Positions 27,427 through 36,821 of a DNA stretch of 64,000 nucleotides are shown piece after piece. The DNA is from Variovorax atrisoli 110B (GTDB lineage Bacteria > Pseudomonadota > Gammaproteobacteria > Burkholderiales > Burkholderiaceae_C): positions 1,316,204-1,380,203 of the forward strand of contig NZ_KB907450.1 of NCBI RefSeq assembly GCF_000382045.1, in the 5' to 3' direction. Each line of letters opens with the position of its first letter. Within the stretch, counting starts at the first letter, position 1. The notes under the pieces were generated by a model. The model did not search any database, was not told the DNA's origin, and saw only the letters and a program-made list of their open reading frames with translations. A program made the translations under genes and the position numbers.

Positions 27427-28140
27427 TCAGGCCCCAAATTCCATCGTCTTCACACCAGCTGCGGTGCCCAGCAGGCACACGTCGGCCTTCTGATGCGCGA
27501 AGACGCCGACCGTCACCACGCCCGGCCATTGGCTCACGGTCGATTCGAAGCCCAGCGGATCGGTGATGCGCAGCCCCGTCACGTCGACGATGTGCTGGCC
27601 GTTGTCGGTGACCAGCGGCAGGCCGTCCTTCTCGCGCACTTGGGCGATGCCGCCCATGGCTGCGAACTGGCGCATCACGCGCTGCGCGGCCATCGGGATC
27701 ACCTCCACCGGCAGCGGGAACGCGCCCAGCACCTCCACCAGCTTGGACTCGTCGGCGATGCAGACGAACTTGCGCGACTGCGCCGCGACTATCTTCTCGC
27801 GCGTGAGCGCGGCGCCGCCGCCCTTGACCATGAAGCCGCGGTGATCGATCTCGTCGGCGCCGTCGATGTAGACCGACAGCTCCTCCACCTCGTTGCTGTC
27901 GAACACCGGAATGCCCAGCGCGCGCAGGCGTTCGGTCGAGGCGACGGAGCTGGAGACGGCGCCCTTGATCTCGTCCTTGATGGTGGCCAGCGCATCGATG
28001 AACTTGTTCACCGTCGAGCCGGTGCCCACGCCCACGATTTCGCCTCTGGCGACATAGGCCAGCGCGGCACGGCCGACCTGGGCCTTGAGTTCATCCTGGG
28101 AAAGCGGTTGGGAGGAGGTTGGGGAGGCGGGTGCGGTCAT
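27427..28140 (-). CDS. rpiA: Ribose-5-phosphate isomerase A
   Basis: Pentose phosphate pathway enzyme that interconverts ribose-5-phosphate and ribulose-5-phosphate. The start at 28140 follows AAGGA by 9 bases and gives 237 residues; a start at 28161 is also open. Conserved blocks are present: [23 protein letters not shown] and [14 protein letters not shown] with the catalytic glutamate region. It is divergent from pyrD with only 40 bp between the start codons. Confidence 0.96.
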   Translation of the reverse strand: MTAPASPTSSQPLSQDELKAQVGRAALAYVARGEIVGVGTGSTVNKFIDALATIKDEIKGAVSSSVASTERLRALGIPVFDSNEVEELSVYIDGADEIDHRGFMVKGGGAALTREKIVAAQSRKFVCIADESKLVEVLGAFPLPVEVIPMAAQRVMRQFAAMGGIAQVREKDGLPLVTDNGQHIVDVTGLRITDPLGFESTVSQWPGVVTVGVFAHQKADVCLLGTAAGVKTMEFGA

Positions 28141-28180
28141 CACGGACAATCCTTGGCTCATTGAAGCCCTGAATTATCCG

Positions 28181-29266
28181 ATGCCCCTGCTGATGCCCTC
28201 CTCGCTCTACGGCCTGGCCCGCCCCTTCCTGTTCGGCTTCGATCCCGAACATGCCCATGAAATCACGCTGGACGGGCTGGCGCGCACCCAGAACACCCCC
28301 CTGGCCTGCGCCTACTCGGCACCGCGCGTCGACGACCCGGTCCAGCTCGCCGGCCTGACTTTCCCGAACCGCGTGGGCCTGGCGGCCGGCCTGGACAAGA
28401 ACGCCCGCTGCATCGACGCCTTCTCCGCCATGGGCTTCGGCTTCGTCGAAGTCGGCACGGTGACGCCGAAGGCCCAGCCCGGCAACCCCAAGCCGCGCAT
28501 GTTCCGCCTGCCGCAGCGCGAGGCGCTGATCAACCGGCTCGGCTTCAACAACGAGGGGCTGGACGCCTTCCTGGCGAATGTGCAGAAGGCGCGTTTCCGC
28601 AAGAACGGCAGCGGAACGAAGCCGCCGATGCTGCTGGGCCTGAACATCGGCAAGAACGCCGCCACGCCGATCGAGCGAGCGGTCGACGACTACCTGGCCT
28701 GCCTCGACGGCGTGTACCCGCACGCCGACTACGTGACGATCAACATCTCCAGCCCCAACACCGCCAACCTGCGTTCGCTGCAGAGCGACGAAGCACTCGA
28801 CGCCCTGCTAGGCGCGGTGGCCGAGCGGCGCGAAACGCTGGCCACGCGCCATGGCGGCAAGCGCTCGCCGCTCTTCGTGAAGATCGCGCCCGACCTCGAC
28901 GAAGCGCAGGTCGCGGTGATCGCCGCCACCCTCAAGCGCCACGGCATGGACGGCGTGATCGCCACCAACACCACGCTGGCGCGCGATGCGGTAAAGGGAC
29001 TGCCCTACGCAGAGGAAGCGGGCGGGCTCTCGGGCGCGCCGGTGCGCGAGGCGAGCAACCGCGTGATCGCTCAGCTGCGCGCGGCACTGGGCGCGGGCTT
29101 TCCGATCATCGGCGTGGGCGGCATCCTCAGCGGGGTCGACGCCAGGGCGAAGATCGCAGCAGGTGCGGACGTGGTGCAAATCTACACCGGCCTGATCTAC
29201 CGCGGTCCGGCGCTGGTCCGCGAAGCGGCCCAGGCGCTGCTGCGCGATCGTGGCAGCAAGGCCTGA
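28181..29266 (+). CDS. pyrD: Dihydroorotate dehydrogenase (quinone), class 2
   Basis: Membrane-associated FMN enzyme of pyrimidine synthesis that passes electrons to ubiquinone. The product is 361 residues from 28181; another ATG at 28193 could be used. The N-terminus ([21 protein letters not shown]) is the class 2 membrane-association helix pair. [15 protein letters not shown], the NRLGFNNEG block and the catalytic [11 protein letters not shown] segment are conserved. IGVGGILSG and [10 protein letters not shown] form the FMN phosphate site. It is divergent from rpiA. Confidence 0.96.
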   Translation: MPLLMPSSLYGLARPFLFGFDPEHAHEITLDGLARTQNTPLACAYSAPRVDDPVQLAGLTFPNRVGLAAGLDKNARCIDAFSAMGFGFVEVGTVTPKAQPGNPKPRMFRLPQREALINRLGFNNEGLDAFLANVQKARFRKNGSGTKPPMLLGLNIGKNAATPIERAVDDYLACLDGVYPHADYVTINISSPNTANLRSLQSDEALDALLGAVAERRETLATRHGGKRSPLFVKIAPDLDEAQVAVIAATLKRHGMDGVIATNTTLARDAVKGLPYAEEAGGLSGAPVREASNRVIAQLRAALGAGFPIIGVGGILSGVDARAKIAAGADVVQIYTGLIYRGPALVREAAQALLRDRGSKA

Positions 29267-29287
29267 GCGCCTTCTCTTCGCGGTCTC

Positions 29288-30001
29288 TCAGCGCATGCGC
29301 CAGAGCACTGGCGCAATGACCGCGGCCCAACGCAGCAGGCGCCTAGGCCGGATCACCACCACGGCGGCCGCTGCGGCCACGCCCGTGGCCACCGGATGCG
29401 CCCGGGCGATGCGCAGTGCGGCGGCAGCAGCCGACTCATTGGGCGGCGGGGCCTCCGCCTCGTCCGCCGGCTGGGTCTCGCGTCCACCCTGCATCGTCTG
29501 GATGCGCTGGCGCTGGATCTCCATGCGGGCCAGCAGTTCTTCGCGCGTGCCCGGACGGCGGACGCGGCGCGGTGCCTCCTCGTCCTCCCCCGGATCCTTG
29601 CCGAGGCCGAAACGCTCCCGGGCCCAGGCCCAGTCACGCTCGAATTCCTGGCGAGCGGGCACGAAGCTGTTGGACGCGTTGCGCAGCGTCAGCAGCAGGC
29701 CGACGATGGCGGCGAGCCAGAGCACGATCCACACGCCGGCCACCAACCAGGCGGCGGTGACACGGTGAGGCGTGTCCCAGAAGTTCACCACCACCGCCAC
29801 GGACAGCAAGGCCACCGTGACAGTGGTCAGCCCCAGCACGGCCAACCCGAGAAGAAGCATCAGCTTGAGCCGCTGCTTCTCGTCCTCCCAGGCCATGCGC
29901 AGCAGTTGCACCCGGTCCTCGGCCGCCAGGGCGCCCTCGGCCGCGGCGATGCGCAGCCGGCGGATGCGGCCGTTCAGTCCGAACAGGGAGAGCAGCCTCA
30001 T
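29288..30001 (-). CDS. YqjE-like phage-holin-family membrane protein
   Basis: Predicted inner-membrane protein of 237 residues. Two transmembrane helices at about 45-75 and 83-106 match the phage holin 3_6 (YqjE) family. A charged, partly Pro-rich cytoplasmic region follows. The C-terminal segment (ARAHPVATGVAAAAAVVVIRPRRLLRW) resembles E. coli YqjK. So this gene looks like a YqjE-YqjK fusion. The preceding gene at 30062 is YqjD-like, matching the E. coli yqjD-yqjE-yqjK order. A role in stationary-phase membrane/ribosome association is inferred from that set. Confidence 0.72.
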   Translation of the reverse strand: MRLLSLFGLNGRIRRLRIAAAEGALAAEDRVQLLRMAWEDEKQRLKLMLLLGLAVLGLTTVTVALLSVAVVVNFWDTPHRVTAAWLVAGVWIVLWLAAIVGLLLTLRNASNSFVPARQEFERDWAWARERFGLGKDPGEDEEAPRRVRRPGTREELLARMEIQRQRIQTMQGGRETQPADEAEAPPPNESAAAAALRIARAHPVATGVAAAAAVVVIRPRRLLRWAAVIAPVLWRMR

Positions 30002-30061
30002 CGGCTGGCTCCGGTCATGCCCGGGTGAACGGAAGTACTGCTGCTGCCGTACGCTCCCAGG

Positions 30062-30358
30062 TCAGCGGCGGCCAAGCAGCAGGCCCACCAGCACGCCGAC
30101 AGCCAGTGCGGCACCGGCGATCTGCCATGGTTCGTCGTGGGCGTAGGCGTTGGCGGAGCTGGCCGCTTCGCGGGCCTTCTTGGCGGCGAGCTTGCTCTTC
30201 TCGGCCGCGAGTTCGCGTGCGATGGCCAGCTTGGTGTCGATGCGCTGGCGCAGCGCCTTGATGTGGGGAACCGAATCCAGCTCCTTGCTTGCCAGCACGC
30301 CGCGCACGTCGCTTGCAATGTCCTCGGCAGCTGCTTCAAGATTTTTGGATGCACTCAT
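30062..30358 (-). CDS. YqjD/ElaB (DUF883) family protein
   Basis: Small protein of 98 residues with a long, charged amphipathic helix (about 1-68) and a C-terminal membrane helix (GAALAVGVLVGLLLGRR). This is the DUF883 layout. E. coli YqjD and ElaB use the C-terminal helix as a membrane anchor and bind ribosomes in stationary phase. It precedes the YqjE-like gene by 60 bp in the same direction. Confidence 0.85.
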   Translation of the reverse strand: MSASKNLEAAAEDIASDVRGVLASKELDSVPHIKALRQRIDTKLAIARELAAEKSKLAAKKAREAASSANAYAHDEPWQIAGAALAVGVLVGLLLGRR

Positions 30359-30516
30359 TGGAAACTTTCCTCCGTGATGACACCGGCACCGCGCCGGCGG
30401 CTTCGCGCCAGCAAGTGGCGTGCTGTCATGTTACAGGCTCGAAAGGCCCTCGGGCGCTACAGATGTGCAGACTTTGTCGCACGATGGGTATCGTCTGACA
30501 TCCGAAGCCTCCTCGA

Positions 30517-31620
30517 TCACGCTCCGGCCAGCATGCTGGCGACGTGTCGCCCGATGGCCAGGCTGCTCGTGAGGCCTGGCGACTCGATGCCGAAGAGGTT
30601 TACCAGCCCCTGCACGCCGTGCGACGCAGGCCCGTCGATCATGAAGTCGGCTGCCGGCTCGCCAGGTCCGGAAATCTTGGGACGCATGCCCGCATAGCCC
30701 GGTATGAGCGCCCCGTCCGGCAGCGCGGGCCAGTACTTGCGGACCTCGGCATAGAAACCCTCGCCGCGCAAGGGATCCACCACCAGGTCGTCGGGCGAGG
30801 CCACCCACTGGACGTCGGGCCCGAACTTGGCCTGCCCACCCAGGTCGATCGTGAGATGAACGCCCAGCCCGGCCGGCTCGGGCACCGGGTAGACGAGGCG
30901 GCTGAAAGGCGCACGGCCCGACAGGGTGAAGTAGTTGCCCTTGGCGAAGTACTCCTTCGGTACCGACGATGCCGGCAGGCCCTCGAAGCGCCGGGCCAGT
31001 GCAGGAGCGCCCAGTCCCGCCGCATTGACCACGCTGCGGCAACGCAGCACGGTGCCGTCTTCCGCCGTCAGCACGATCGCGCCATCGCCGCACTCGGCGC
31101 GCGTGATGGGCGACTTCAGCGCCAGCATTCCGCCAGCGTTCTCCAGGTCGCCCAGCAGGCTCAGCATGAGTGCGTGGCTGTCGACGATGCCGGTGCTCGG
31201 CGAATGGAGCGCCGCGATGCAACGCAGTTGCGGCTCCATGGCAATGGCCTGCTGCGCCGTGAGCAGGACCAGATCGTCCACGCCGTTGGCAGCCGCCTTC
31301 TTCTGGATGGCTTCGAGCTGCGCCGCCTGCTCGGGAGAGGTCGCCACGATCAGCTTGCCGCAGCGCTGGTGCGGCACGCCGCGCTCGGCCGCATAGGCAT
31401 ACAGCATCTGCTTGCCCTCCACGCAGAGTCTCGCCTTGAGCGAACCCTGGGGATAGTAGATGCCGGCATGAATGACCTCGCTGTTGCGCGAACTCGTTCC
31501 CGTGCCGATGGCACCTTCGGACTCGAGCACCAGCACCTCCCGGCCCGCGAGAGCCAACGCGCGCGCGACAGCCAGCCCAACCACACCACCGCCGATGACG
31601 GCGCAATCTATTTCGTCCAT
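30517..31620 (-). CDS. FAD-dependent oxidase, L-2-hydroxyglutarate oxidase-like
   Basis: DAO-fold flavoprotein of 367 residues with the N-terminal FAD loop [19 protein letters not shown]. Family blocks [20 protein letters not shown] and [12 protein letters not shown] resemble LhgO/YgaF, which oxidises L-2-hydroxyglutarate to 2-oxoglutarate and feeds quinones. The C-terminal [17 protein letters not shown] block closes the fold. It is a single gene here. The general NAD(P)/FAD-dependent oxidoreductase label is safe; the exact substrate is an inference from those blocks. Confidence 0.8.
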   Translation of the reverse strand: MDEIDCAVIGGGVVGLAVARALALAGREVLVLESEGAIGTGTSSRNSEVIHAGIYYPQGSLKARLCVEGKQMLYAYAAERGVPHQRCGKLIVATSPEQAAQLEAIQKKAAANGVDDLVLLTAQQAIAMEPQLRCIAALHSPSTGIVDSHALMLSLLGDLENAGGMLALKSPITRAECGDGAIVLTAEDGTVLRCRSVVNAAGLGAPALARRFEGLPASSVPKEYFAKGNYFTLSGRAPFSRLVYPVPEPAGLGVHLTIDLGGQAKFGPDVQWVASPDDLVVDPLRGEGFYAEVRKYWPALPDGALIPGYAGMRPKISGPGEPAADFMIDGPASHGVQGLVNLFGIESPGLTSSLAIGRHVASMLAGA

Positions 31621-31666
31621 CGCGCGAGCTTAGCGCGGCTCGCACCGACATCGGCGCGCCGCGGGC

Positions 31667-31789
31667 TCACAGCACCGAGGGCGGCGGCTCGGGATCGGTC
31701 GGCTCGTCGGGCTGCTTCTCGGGCCCTTCGTCGGGCTCTACGGGCAGATCCGGTGCGACAGGCGGCGGAATGTCGGGATGAGTGGCCAT
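31667..31789 (-). CDS. Small proline/acid-rich protein (40 residues)
   Basis: A short gene of 40 codons starting MATHPDIPPPVAPDLP. The start is preceded by AAAGGAG at a spacing of 7, one of the better ribosome-binding sites in the window. The product is about one third Pro and rich in Asp/Glu, with repeated PD/PE dipeptides and no Cys, hydrophobic core or signal peptide, so it is probably disordered. It lies upstream of the FAD oxidase on the same strand, 46 bp away. I do not recognise a characterised family. Confidence 0.6.
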   Translation of the reverse strand: MATHPDIPPPVAPDLPVEPDEGPEKQPDEPTDPEPPPSVL

Positions 31790-32062
31790 GGCAGTGCTCC
31801 TTTCACTCAGGTTCTAAGCCTCGCGGGAGAAAAGATCGACAGCACTCGGCTGCACTTGCCGTCGGCGCGTGCCGACAGTGGAGATCGAGGCTTCATGTCA
31901 TGGTCATGACTGCGCTGCCGCAGTGTCGCTCGAGGGCAGCGTTACTACTTCCTGCGACTTGGGCATCGACTGCGGATGTGTTGTACTGCCTCGCGCTGCC
32001 GGCGCCTTCGGCAGACAAGCGTCATCGCACCAGCCATCGCGTCATTTTCTTCAGGGAGAAAA

Positions 32063-32665
32063 ATGTCCACCATCGATGCAAACGGGATGCTGATCGACCC
32101 CAAGGTGATCCTCCGAAGATCGCCAGGAATCGAACACGGCACCCTCTCCGGCGTGGCCGCCATCGTGATCCACCAGACCGATTCGCCCACTGCCGAATCC
32201 AGCCTCAACGGCTACCAGGTGGGCGGCAACGGCGCCCACTTTCTCATCGACAAGAACGGCCAGATCTACCAGACGGCGAGCGTCCTCGCGCGCTGCTACC
32301 ACGTCGGCAAGCTCATCAAGTCGAAGTGCCTGACCATCGACAGGAGCACCTGCGACACGGGCGCCATGGCCAGGATGCTGGCGATGTCTTGGGTCAGCCA
32401 GATCAACGCGATCGACGCGCACGAGCGCGCGAAGCCCTACCCGGACCGCTATCCGGTGAACGGCGATTCGATCGGCATCGAGCTGGTCGGCATGCACATC
32501 GACGACAGGAACTACGAGGCCGTGACCGCGGCGCAGAACACTTCGCTTCAATGGCTCATCGACGTGCTGTACGCGCAGTTCAACCTCAAGCCGGAGGATG
32601 TCTACAGGCACCCGACGGTGTCGTACAAGAACCCTGGCGAAGCGAGCTCGGCGATATGGAAGTGA
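32063..32665 (+). CDS. N-acetylmuramoyl-L-alanine amidase (Amidase_2/PGRP fold)
   Basis: Amidase_2-domain protein of 200 residues covering nearly the whole chain. The start at 32063 follows AGGGAGA. Zn-site candidates are the His in VIHQTD and the His in YRHPTVSYKNPGEAS; GAHFLIDKNGQIYQ is the core strand. It should cut the amide between MurNAc and L-Ala. There is no signal peptide, so export would need another route, or it acts at lysis. Its end overlaps a lipoprotein gene by 10 bp. This amidase/periplasmic-lipoprotein arrangement recalls effector-immunity pairs of type VI secretion, but no secretion genes are nearby. Confidence 0.82.
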   Translation: MSTIDANGMLIDPKVILRRSPGIEHGTLSGVAAIVIHQTDSPTAESSLNGYQVGGNGAHFLIDKNGQIYQTASVLARCYHVGKLIKSKCLTIDRSTCDTGAMARMLAMSWVSQINAIDAHERAKPYPDRYPVNGDSIGIELVGMHIDDRNYEAVTAAQNTSLQWLIDVLYAQFNLKPEDVYRHPTVSYKNPGEASSAIWK

Positions 32666-33039
32666 GACTCCGTGCCCTGGGGCTCGCGGTGGGCACGATG
32701 CTCCTCGCATCCTGCGCGACGACGCGCGACCCCGCGTTCAGCAACATCTACGTCGCCGACTTCCACTCGGACTCGCCGGCCACCTGCCGCAGCTCGGATG
32801 TGCCGCGCAACCACGGGCAAGCGCGGGAGTTCTTCTCGAAAGCCCGCGAGGTCGACTACAAGACGCTGCATGACAACTACGAACTGGCGCCCTGCTATGC
32901 AGAAGGCACGCTGCTGCGCCAGGGCAAGTCGTGCGACTGGCAGATCCGAGCCGGCGCGACGGGCTCGGTGCAATGCGGCGAGCAGAAGATGTACTTCGCG
33001 TGCGACGACTGCGGCGATCTGCTCGGCGACACGAAGTAG
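32656..33039 (+). CDS. Cysteine-rich lipoprotein, possible amidase partner
   Basis: Small lipoprotein of 127 residues. The signal peptide ends in the lipobox LLASC (C20). The mature chain has six further cysteines (TCRS, PCYA, SCDW, QCGE, ACDDCG), enough for three disulfides. It overlaps the amidase gene by 10 bp (ATGG within the end of the amidase), so the two are translationally coupled. I do not recognise the family. Location and coupling fit a periplasmic inhibitor or immunity protein of the amidase; a structural envelope protein is the alternative. Confidence 0.72.
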   Translation: MEVRLRALGLAVGTMLLASCATTRDPAFSNIYVADFHSDSPATCRSSDVPRNHGQAREFFSKAREVDYKTLHDNYELAPCYAEGTLLRQGKSCDWQIRAGATGSVQCGEQKMYFACDDCGDLLGDTK

Positions 33040-33087
33040 CCAGACGAGGCACGGAGAACAGCCCACTGCGCGTTGGGCGCACAAAAC

Positions 33088-33120
33088 AAAAAAGCGACCT
33101 GGAAATCCAGGTCGCTTTTT
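33088..33120. terminator. Terminator shared by the lipoprotein gene and tRNA-Val
   Basis: A 10-bp perfect stem GCGACCTGGA / TCCAGGTCGC with an A-run on the left and a T-run on the right. It can stop both the lipoprotein message and the leftward tRNA-Val transcript. Confidence 0.88.
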
Positions 33121-33124
33121 GATT

Positions 33125-33199
33125 TGGTGGGCGGTGGAGGCTTCGAACCTCCGACCCCAGCAGTGTGAATGCTGTGCTCTACCCCTGAGCTAACCGCCC
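33125..33199 (-). tRNA. tRNA-Val(CAC)
   Basis: A 75-base cloverleaf with acceptor stem GGGCGGT/ACCGCCC and an encoded CCA end. The D arm is GCTCAGGGGTAGAGC. The anticodon stem CAGCA/TGCTG encloses loop TTCACAC, giving anticodon CAC for valine GUG codons. The T arm is GGAGGTTCGAAGCCTCC. It has its own promoter and a terminator immediately downstream. Confidence 0.97.
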
Positions 33200-33260
33200 T
33201 TGGCACCGCTGCTTTTTGCCTCAGTGCCTAGAAAACGTATCGCGTTCTGCGAAGCCTCAG

Positions 33261-33290
33261 ATTATGCCATAGCTTTTCAGCTGCTTTCAA
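33261..33290 (-). promoter_or_regulatory. Promoter of tRNA-Val
   Basis: On the minus strand, TTGAAA (33290-33285, 5/6) and CATAAT (33266-33261, 5/6) are 18 bp apart. Transcription would start near 33254, about 55 bases before the tRNA. It overlaps the last bases of dnaQ. Confidence 0.65.
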
Positions 33291-34003
33291 GAAACTGCAA
33301 TGTTTTCGCGAAACAGCGTTCGGCCACCGCTGGATTTGTCGAGTTGGGCCAGCACGGCCTCGTGCGCGGTCAGCTCGTGCTCGGCCGCCATGATCACCGG
33401 CAGTTCGAACTGGCTCAGGTCGACGGCAACGACGGTCGTCCCCTGCACTGGCTCCGCGGCCGCCACGTCGATGAGCAGCGCATCCTGTCCGCGCGTGAGG
33501 TTGATGTAGACGTCCGCCAGCAGCTGGGCGTCGAGCTTGGCGCCGTGGAAGGTGCGGTTGGAGCGGTCGACGCCGAAGCGGTCGCACAGCGCGTCGAGCG
33601 AATTGCGCTTGCCGGGGTACACCTGCTTGGCCATCGCCAGCGTGTCGGTCACTTCGCTGACGAAGGTGCGCAGCGGCGGCAGGCCCACGCGCTCGAACTC
33701 CTTGTTGAGGAAGCCGACGTCGAACGCCGCGTTGTGGATGATGATCTCGGCGTCGCGCAGGTACTCGACGATGTCGTTGGCCAGCGTGCCGAACTTCGGC
33801 TTGTCGCGCAGGAAGTCGGTCGTCAGGCCGTGGACCTTGAGCGCGTCCTCGTGGCTCTCGCGCTCCGGGTTGAAATAGATGTGCAGGTCGTTGCCGGTGA
33901 GCTTTCGGTTGAACAGCTCCACGCAGCCGAGCTCGATGATGCGATCGCCGTTCTCGGCGGAAAGGCCGGTGGTTTCGGTGTCGAGGACGATCTGGCGACT
34001 CAT
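33287..34003 (-). CDS. dnaQ: DNA polymerase III epsilon subunit (3'-5' exonuclease)
   Basis: Proofreading exonuclease of the replicative polymerase, 238 residues. Exo I motif is LDTETTGLS (D8, E10). Exo II includes IIHNAAFDVGFL, and Exo III includes the H and D of HGAKLDAQLLADVY. This is the DEDDh arrangement. The C-terminal tail beyond about 180 is the region that contacts the alpha subunit in E. coli. It lies 16 bp after the ferredoxin gene on the same strand, so it may receive read-through from the isc operon. Confidence 0.95.
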   Translation of the reverse strand: MSRQIVLDTETTGLSAENGDRIIELGCVELFNRKLTGNDLHIYFNPERESHEDALKVHGLTTDFLRDKPKFGTLANDIVEYLRDAEIIIHNAAFDVGFLNKEFERVGLPPLRTFVSEVTDTLAMAKQVYPGKRNSLDALCDRFGVDRSNRTFHGAKLDAQLLADVYINLTRGQDALLIDVAAAEPVQGTTVVAVDLSQFELPVIMAAEHELTAHEAVLAQLDKSSGGRTLFRENIAVS

Positions 34004-34019
34004 GTGCTCTCCCTGCTCA

Positions 34020-34358
34020 TCAGTGGTTTTCCTTGGCGTGGTTGATCGAGTACTTCGGGATCTCGATCGTCACATTCTCCTGCGCAAGGATCGCCTGGCA
34101 ACTCAGGCGCGACTGCGGCTCCAGGCCCCAGGCGCGGTCGAGCAGGTCTTCCTCGCCCTCTTCCGCCTCGTTCAGCGAGTTGAAGCCCTCGCGCACGATC
34201 ACGTGGCAGGTGGTGCAGGCGCAGCTCATCTCGCAGGCGTGCTCGATGTCGATGTGGTTGTCGAGCAGCGCCTCGCAGATCGAGGTGCCGGCGGGCGCGG
34301 TGATTTCTGCGCCTTCGGGGCAGTACTCGGGATGCGGGTAGATCTTGATCGTGGGCAT
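34020..34358 (-). CDS. fdx: ISC-type [2Fe-2S] ferredoxin
   Basis: Electron carrier for Fe-S cluster assembly, 112 residues. The [2Fe-2S] ligands are C42, C48 and C51 (CX5CX2C in HACEMSCACTTC) and C87 (RLSCQAI), the adrenodoxin/Fdx pattern. It would feed electrons to IscS/IscU. It is the last isc gene, 9 bp after hscA. Confidence 0.96.
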   Translation of the reverse strand: MPTIKIYPHPEYCPEGAEITAPAGTSICEALLDNHIDIEHACEMSCACTTCHVIVREGFNSLNEAEEGEEDLLDRAWGLEPQSRLSCQAILAQENVTIEIPKYSINHAKENH

Positions 34359-34367
34359 GTCGTTGTT

Positions 34368-36230
34368 CTAGAGAGATTCGACCTTGCGCCCGGCAAGCGC
34401 GCGCGCGATGCCCGCGTTCATGCGCTGTGCGGCGAAGGCTTCCGTGTCGTCGGCCAGCTTCTTGGTCGCTGCCTCGATGGCGGCGGCGTCGCTGCCGCCC
34501 TTGGCGGCTTCGCGCAGCTGGGCCATCGATGCGTCGATGGCCGCGCGCTCTTCGTCGCTCAGCAGGTCGCCATCGGCATCGAGCGCGCTCTGCGTGGCCA
34601 GCAGCATGCGATCGGCATCGACGCGCGCCTCGACCAGTGCGCGGGCCTGCATGTCCTGCTGCGCGGTGGAGAAGCTCTCCTGCAGCATGGTCGCGATCTG
34701 GTCGTCCGACAGGCCGTACGAGGGCTTGACCGCCACGCTGGCCTCGACGCCGCTGGTCTGCTCCTTCGCGCTGACGCTCAGCAGGCCGTCGGCGTCGACC
34801 GTGAAGGTCACGCGGATGCGCGCCGCACCGGCGGCCATCGGCGGAATGCCGCGCAGCGTGAAGCGCGCGAGGCTTCGGCAGTCGGCCACGAGGTCGCGCT
34901 CGCCCTGCACCACGTGCAGCGCCAGTGCGGTCTGGCCGTCCTGGTAGGTGGTGAAGTCCTGCGCCATCGCGGTCGGGATGGTCTGGTTGCGCGGCACGAT
35001 GCGCTCGACGAGCCCGCCCATGGTCTCGATGCCGAGCGACAGCGGGATCACGTCGAGCAGCAGCAGTTCGCCCGCACCGTTGTTGCCGGCGAGCTGGTTG
35101 GCCTGGATGGCGGCGCCCAGCGCCACGACTTCGTCAGGGTTCAGGTTCACCAGCGGCTCGCGGCCGAAGAAATCGGCCACCGCGCGGCGAACCTGCGGCA
35201 TGCGCGTGGAGCCGCCAACCAGAACGATGCCCTTCAGTTCTTCCGCCTTGAGCTTCGCGTCGCGCAGCGCCTTTCGCACGGCAGCAATGGTGCGATCGGT
35301 GAGCGATTGGGTGGCCGAGTAGAACTGCTCGCGCGTGACGTCGAGCGAAACCGTCTTGCCTGCGACTTCGGCCTTGAACACGACCGTCTCCGAATCGGTC
35401 AGCGCCTCTTTCGCGGCACGGGCGGCCACGAGCAGCGCGGCCTTGTCGGCGTCGCTGGCGGCTTGCACGCTCGTCTGCGCAAGCACGAAATCCGTCAGCG
35501 CATGGTCGTAGTCGTCGCCGCCGAGGGCCGAGTCGCCGCCAGTGGCGATCACCTCGAACACGCCCTGCGTGAGACGCAGGATCGAGATGTCGAAGGTGCC
35601 GCCACCCAGGTCGTACACCGCGTAGACGCCTTCGCTCGCGTTGTCCAGGCCGTAGGCGATGGCCGCGGCCGTCGGCTCGCTGATCAGGCGCAGTACGTTG
35701 AGGCCGGCGAGCTGCGCGGCGTCCTTGGTCGCCTGGCGCTGGCCTTCGTCGAAGTACGCCGGCACGGTGATGACGGCGCCGTAGAGCTCGTCGTCGAAGG
35801 TGTCTTCCGCGCGGAAGCGCAGCGTGGCAAGGATCTCGGCACTGATCTCGACCGGCGACTTCTCGCCCGCGAGCGTCTGCACCTTGACCATGCCGCCGTC
35901 GCCGCTGCCGATGCGGTACGACATCGACTCGCGGTTCGCGATGTCGGCCAGGCCGCGGCCCATCAGGCGCTTCACAGAGGTGATGGTGTTGGCCGGGTCC
36001 TGCGCGCGCGCAGCCAGCGCGTCGTACCCGATCTGGCGGCGATCGCCTTCGAGGTACCGCACCGCCGAAGGCAGCAGCAGGCGTCCCTGGTCGTCGGGCA
36101 GGCATTCGGCCACGCCGTTGCGCACCGAGGCGACCAGCGAGTGCGTGGTGCCCAGGTCGATGCCGACTGCGATGCGGCGCTGATGCGGATCGGGCGCCTG
36201 GCCGGGTTCTGAAATCTGGAGAAGAGCCAT
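34368..36230 (-). CDS. hscA: Fe-S cluster assembly chaperone HscA (Hsp70 type)
   Basis: Specialised Hsp70 of 620 residues that, with HscB, acts on IscU to drive cluster transfer. The ATPase domain has [15 protein letters not shown], the [16 protein letters not shown] block and [13 protein letters not shown]. The substrate-binding domain begins at about 385. It recognises the LPPVK motif, which is present in the IscU encoded here. The start at 36230 is 4 bp downstream of the hscB stop; an extension to 36287 runs inside hscB and is unlikely. Confidence 0.96.
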   Translation of the reverse strand: MALLQISEPGQAPDPHQRRIAVGIDLGTTHSLVASVRNGVAECLPDDQGRLLLPSAVRYLEGDRRQIGYDALAARAQDPANTITSVKRLMGRGLADIANRESMSYRIGSGDGGMVKVQTLAGEKSPVEISAEILATLRFRAEDTFDDELYGAVITVPAYFDEGQRQATKDAAQLAGLNVLRLISEPTAAAIAYGLDNASEGVYAVYDLGGGTFDISILRLTQGVFEVIATGGDSALGGDDYDHALTDFVLAQTSVQAASDADKAALLVAARAAKEALTDSETVVFKAEVAGKTVSLDVTREQFYSATQSLTDRTIAAVRKALRDAKLKAEELKGIVLVGGSTRMPQVRRAVADFFGREPLVNLNPDEVVALGAAIQANQLAGNNGAGELLLLDVIPLSLGIETMGGLVERIVPRNQTIPTAMAQDFTTYQDGQTALALHVVQGERDLVADCRSLARFTLRGIPPMAAGAARIRVTFTVDADGLLSVSAKEQTSGVEASVAVKPSYGLSDDQIATMLQESFSTAQQDMQARALVEARVDADRMLLATQSALDADGDLLSDEERAAIDASMAQLREAAKGGSDAAAIEAATKKLADDTEAFAAQRMNAGIARALAGRKVESL

Positions 36231-36234
36231 GCGT

Positions 36235-36753
36235 CTATTGTCCCAACTGATCGAACTTGGCTTCGACGTCCTGTGCGAAGCGCTCAATGAACATGAGGGC
36301 TCTCACCTGCTTGGCTGCGGCGGGGTAATCGCCCTTCTCGTCGATGAGCCAGTCGAGCGACGACAGCGCCTTCGTGCGGCCGGCCTCCACCTCCGCATGG
36401 AGCTTTTCGAGCGAAGCGATGTCAGCCACCTCGTCGAGCGACTCGCGCCATTCCATCTGCTGCATCAGGAACTCGGGCGGCATCGCCGTGTTGTTCTCGG
36501 CGTCGAGCGGCGCGCCGTTCAGCTCGCAGATGTAGCTGGCGCGTCGGATCGGGTCCTTCAGCCGCTGGTAGGCCTCGTTGATGCGCACCGACCACTGCAT
36601 GGCCACGCGCTGCGCCGCAGCGCCCTGCGCGGCGAAGCGGTCCGGGTGGGCCTCGCGCTGCAGTTCCTTCCAGCGCGCGTCGAGCACCTCGCGTTCCTGC
36701 GCGAAGGTCGCCGGGACGGCGAACAGTTGAAAGTCGGTGTCGTTCAGGTTCAT
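36235..36753 (-). CDS. hscB: Fe-S cluster assembly co-chaperone HscB
   Basis: J-protein partner of HscA, 172 residues from 36753. The J domain has the invariant HPD (36-38, REAHPDRF). The C-terminal helical domain ([14 protein letters not shown] onward) is the IscU-binding region. The start has no Shine-Dalgarno; instead the preceding 37 bases form a terminator-like hairpin with a T6 run ending 7 bases before the ATG. A further in-frame ATG at 36777 lies inside that hairpin. HscB is therefore expressed only from transcripts that pass the hairpin. Confidence 0.94.
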   Translation of the reverse strand: MNLNDTDFQLFAVPATFAQEREVLDARWKELQREAHPDRFAAQGAAAQRVAMQWSVRINEAYQRLKDPIRRASYICELNGAPLDAENNTAMPPEFLMQQMEWRESLDEVADIASLEKLHAEVEAGRTKALSSLDWLIDEKGDYPAAAKQVRALMFIERFAQDVEAKFDQLGQ

Positions 36754-36759
36754 GGCAAG

Positions 36760-36790
36760 AAAAAACCGCCAGCACATGACGTGTTGGCGG
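36760..36790 (-). terminator. Intraoperon terminator between iscA and hscB
   Basis: A 10-bp stem (CCGCCAACAC / GTGCTGGCGG, one G-T pair) with a 5-base loop is followed on the minus strand by TTTTTT. It lies between iscA and hscB within the co-directional isc operon and so probably acts as a partial terminator. Confidence 0.78.
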
Positions 36791-36821
36791 CCGTGGTCGC
36801 AGTCAGCGACGGCGCATCAGT

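Noticed and set aside
30544..33039. Long frame ending in the Cys-rich lipoprotein
   Set aside because: The upstream part is antisense to the FAD oxidase. The real start is 32656 with a signal peptide and lipobox.
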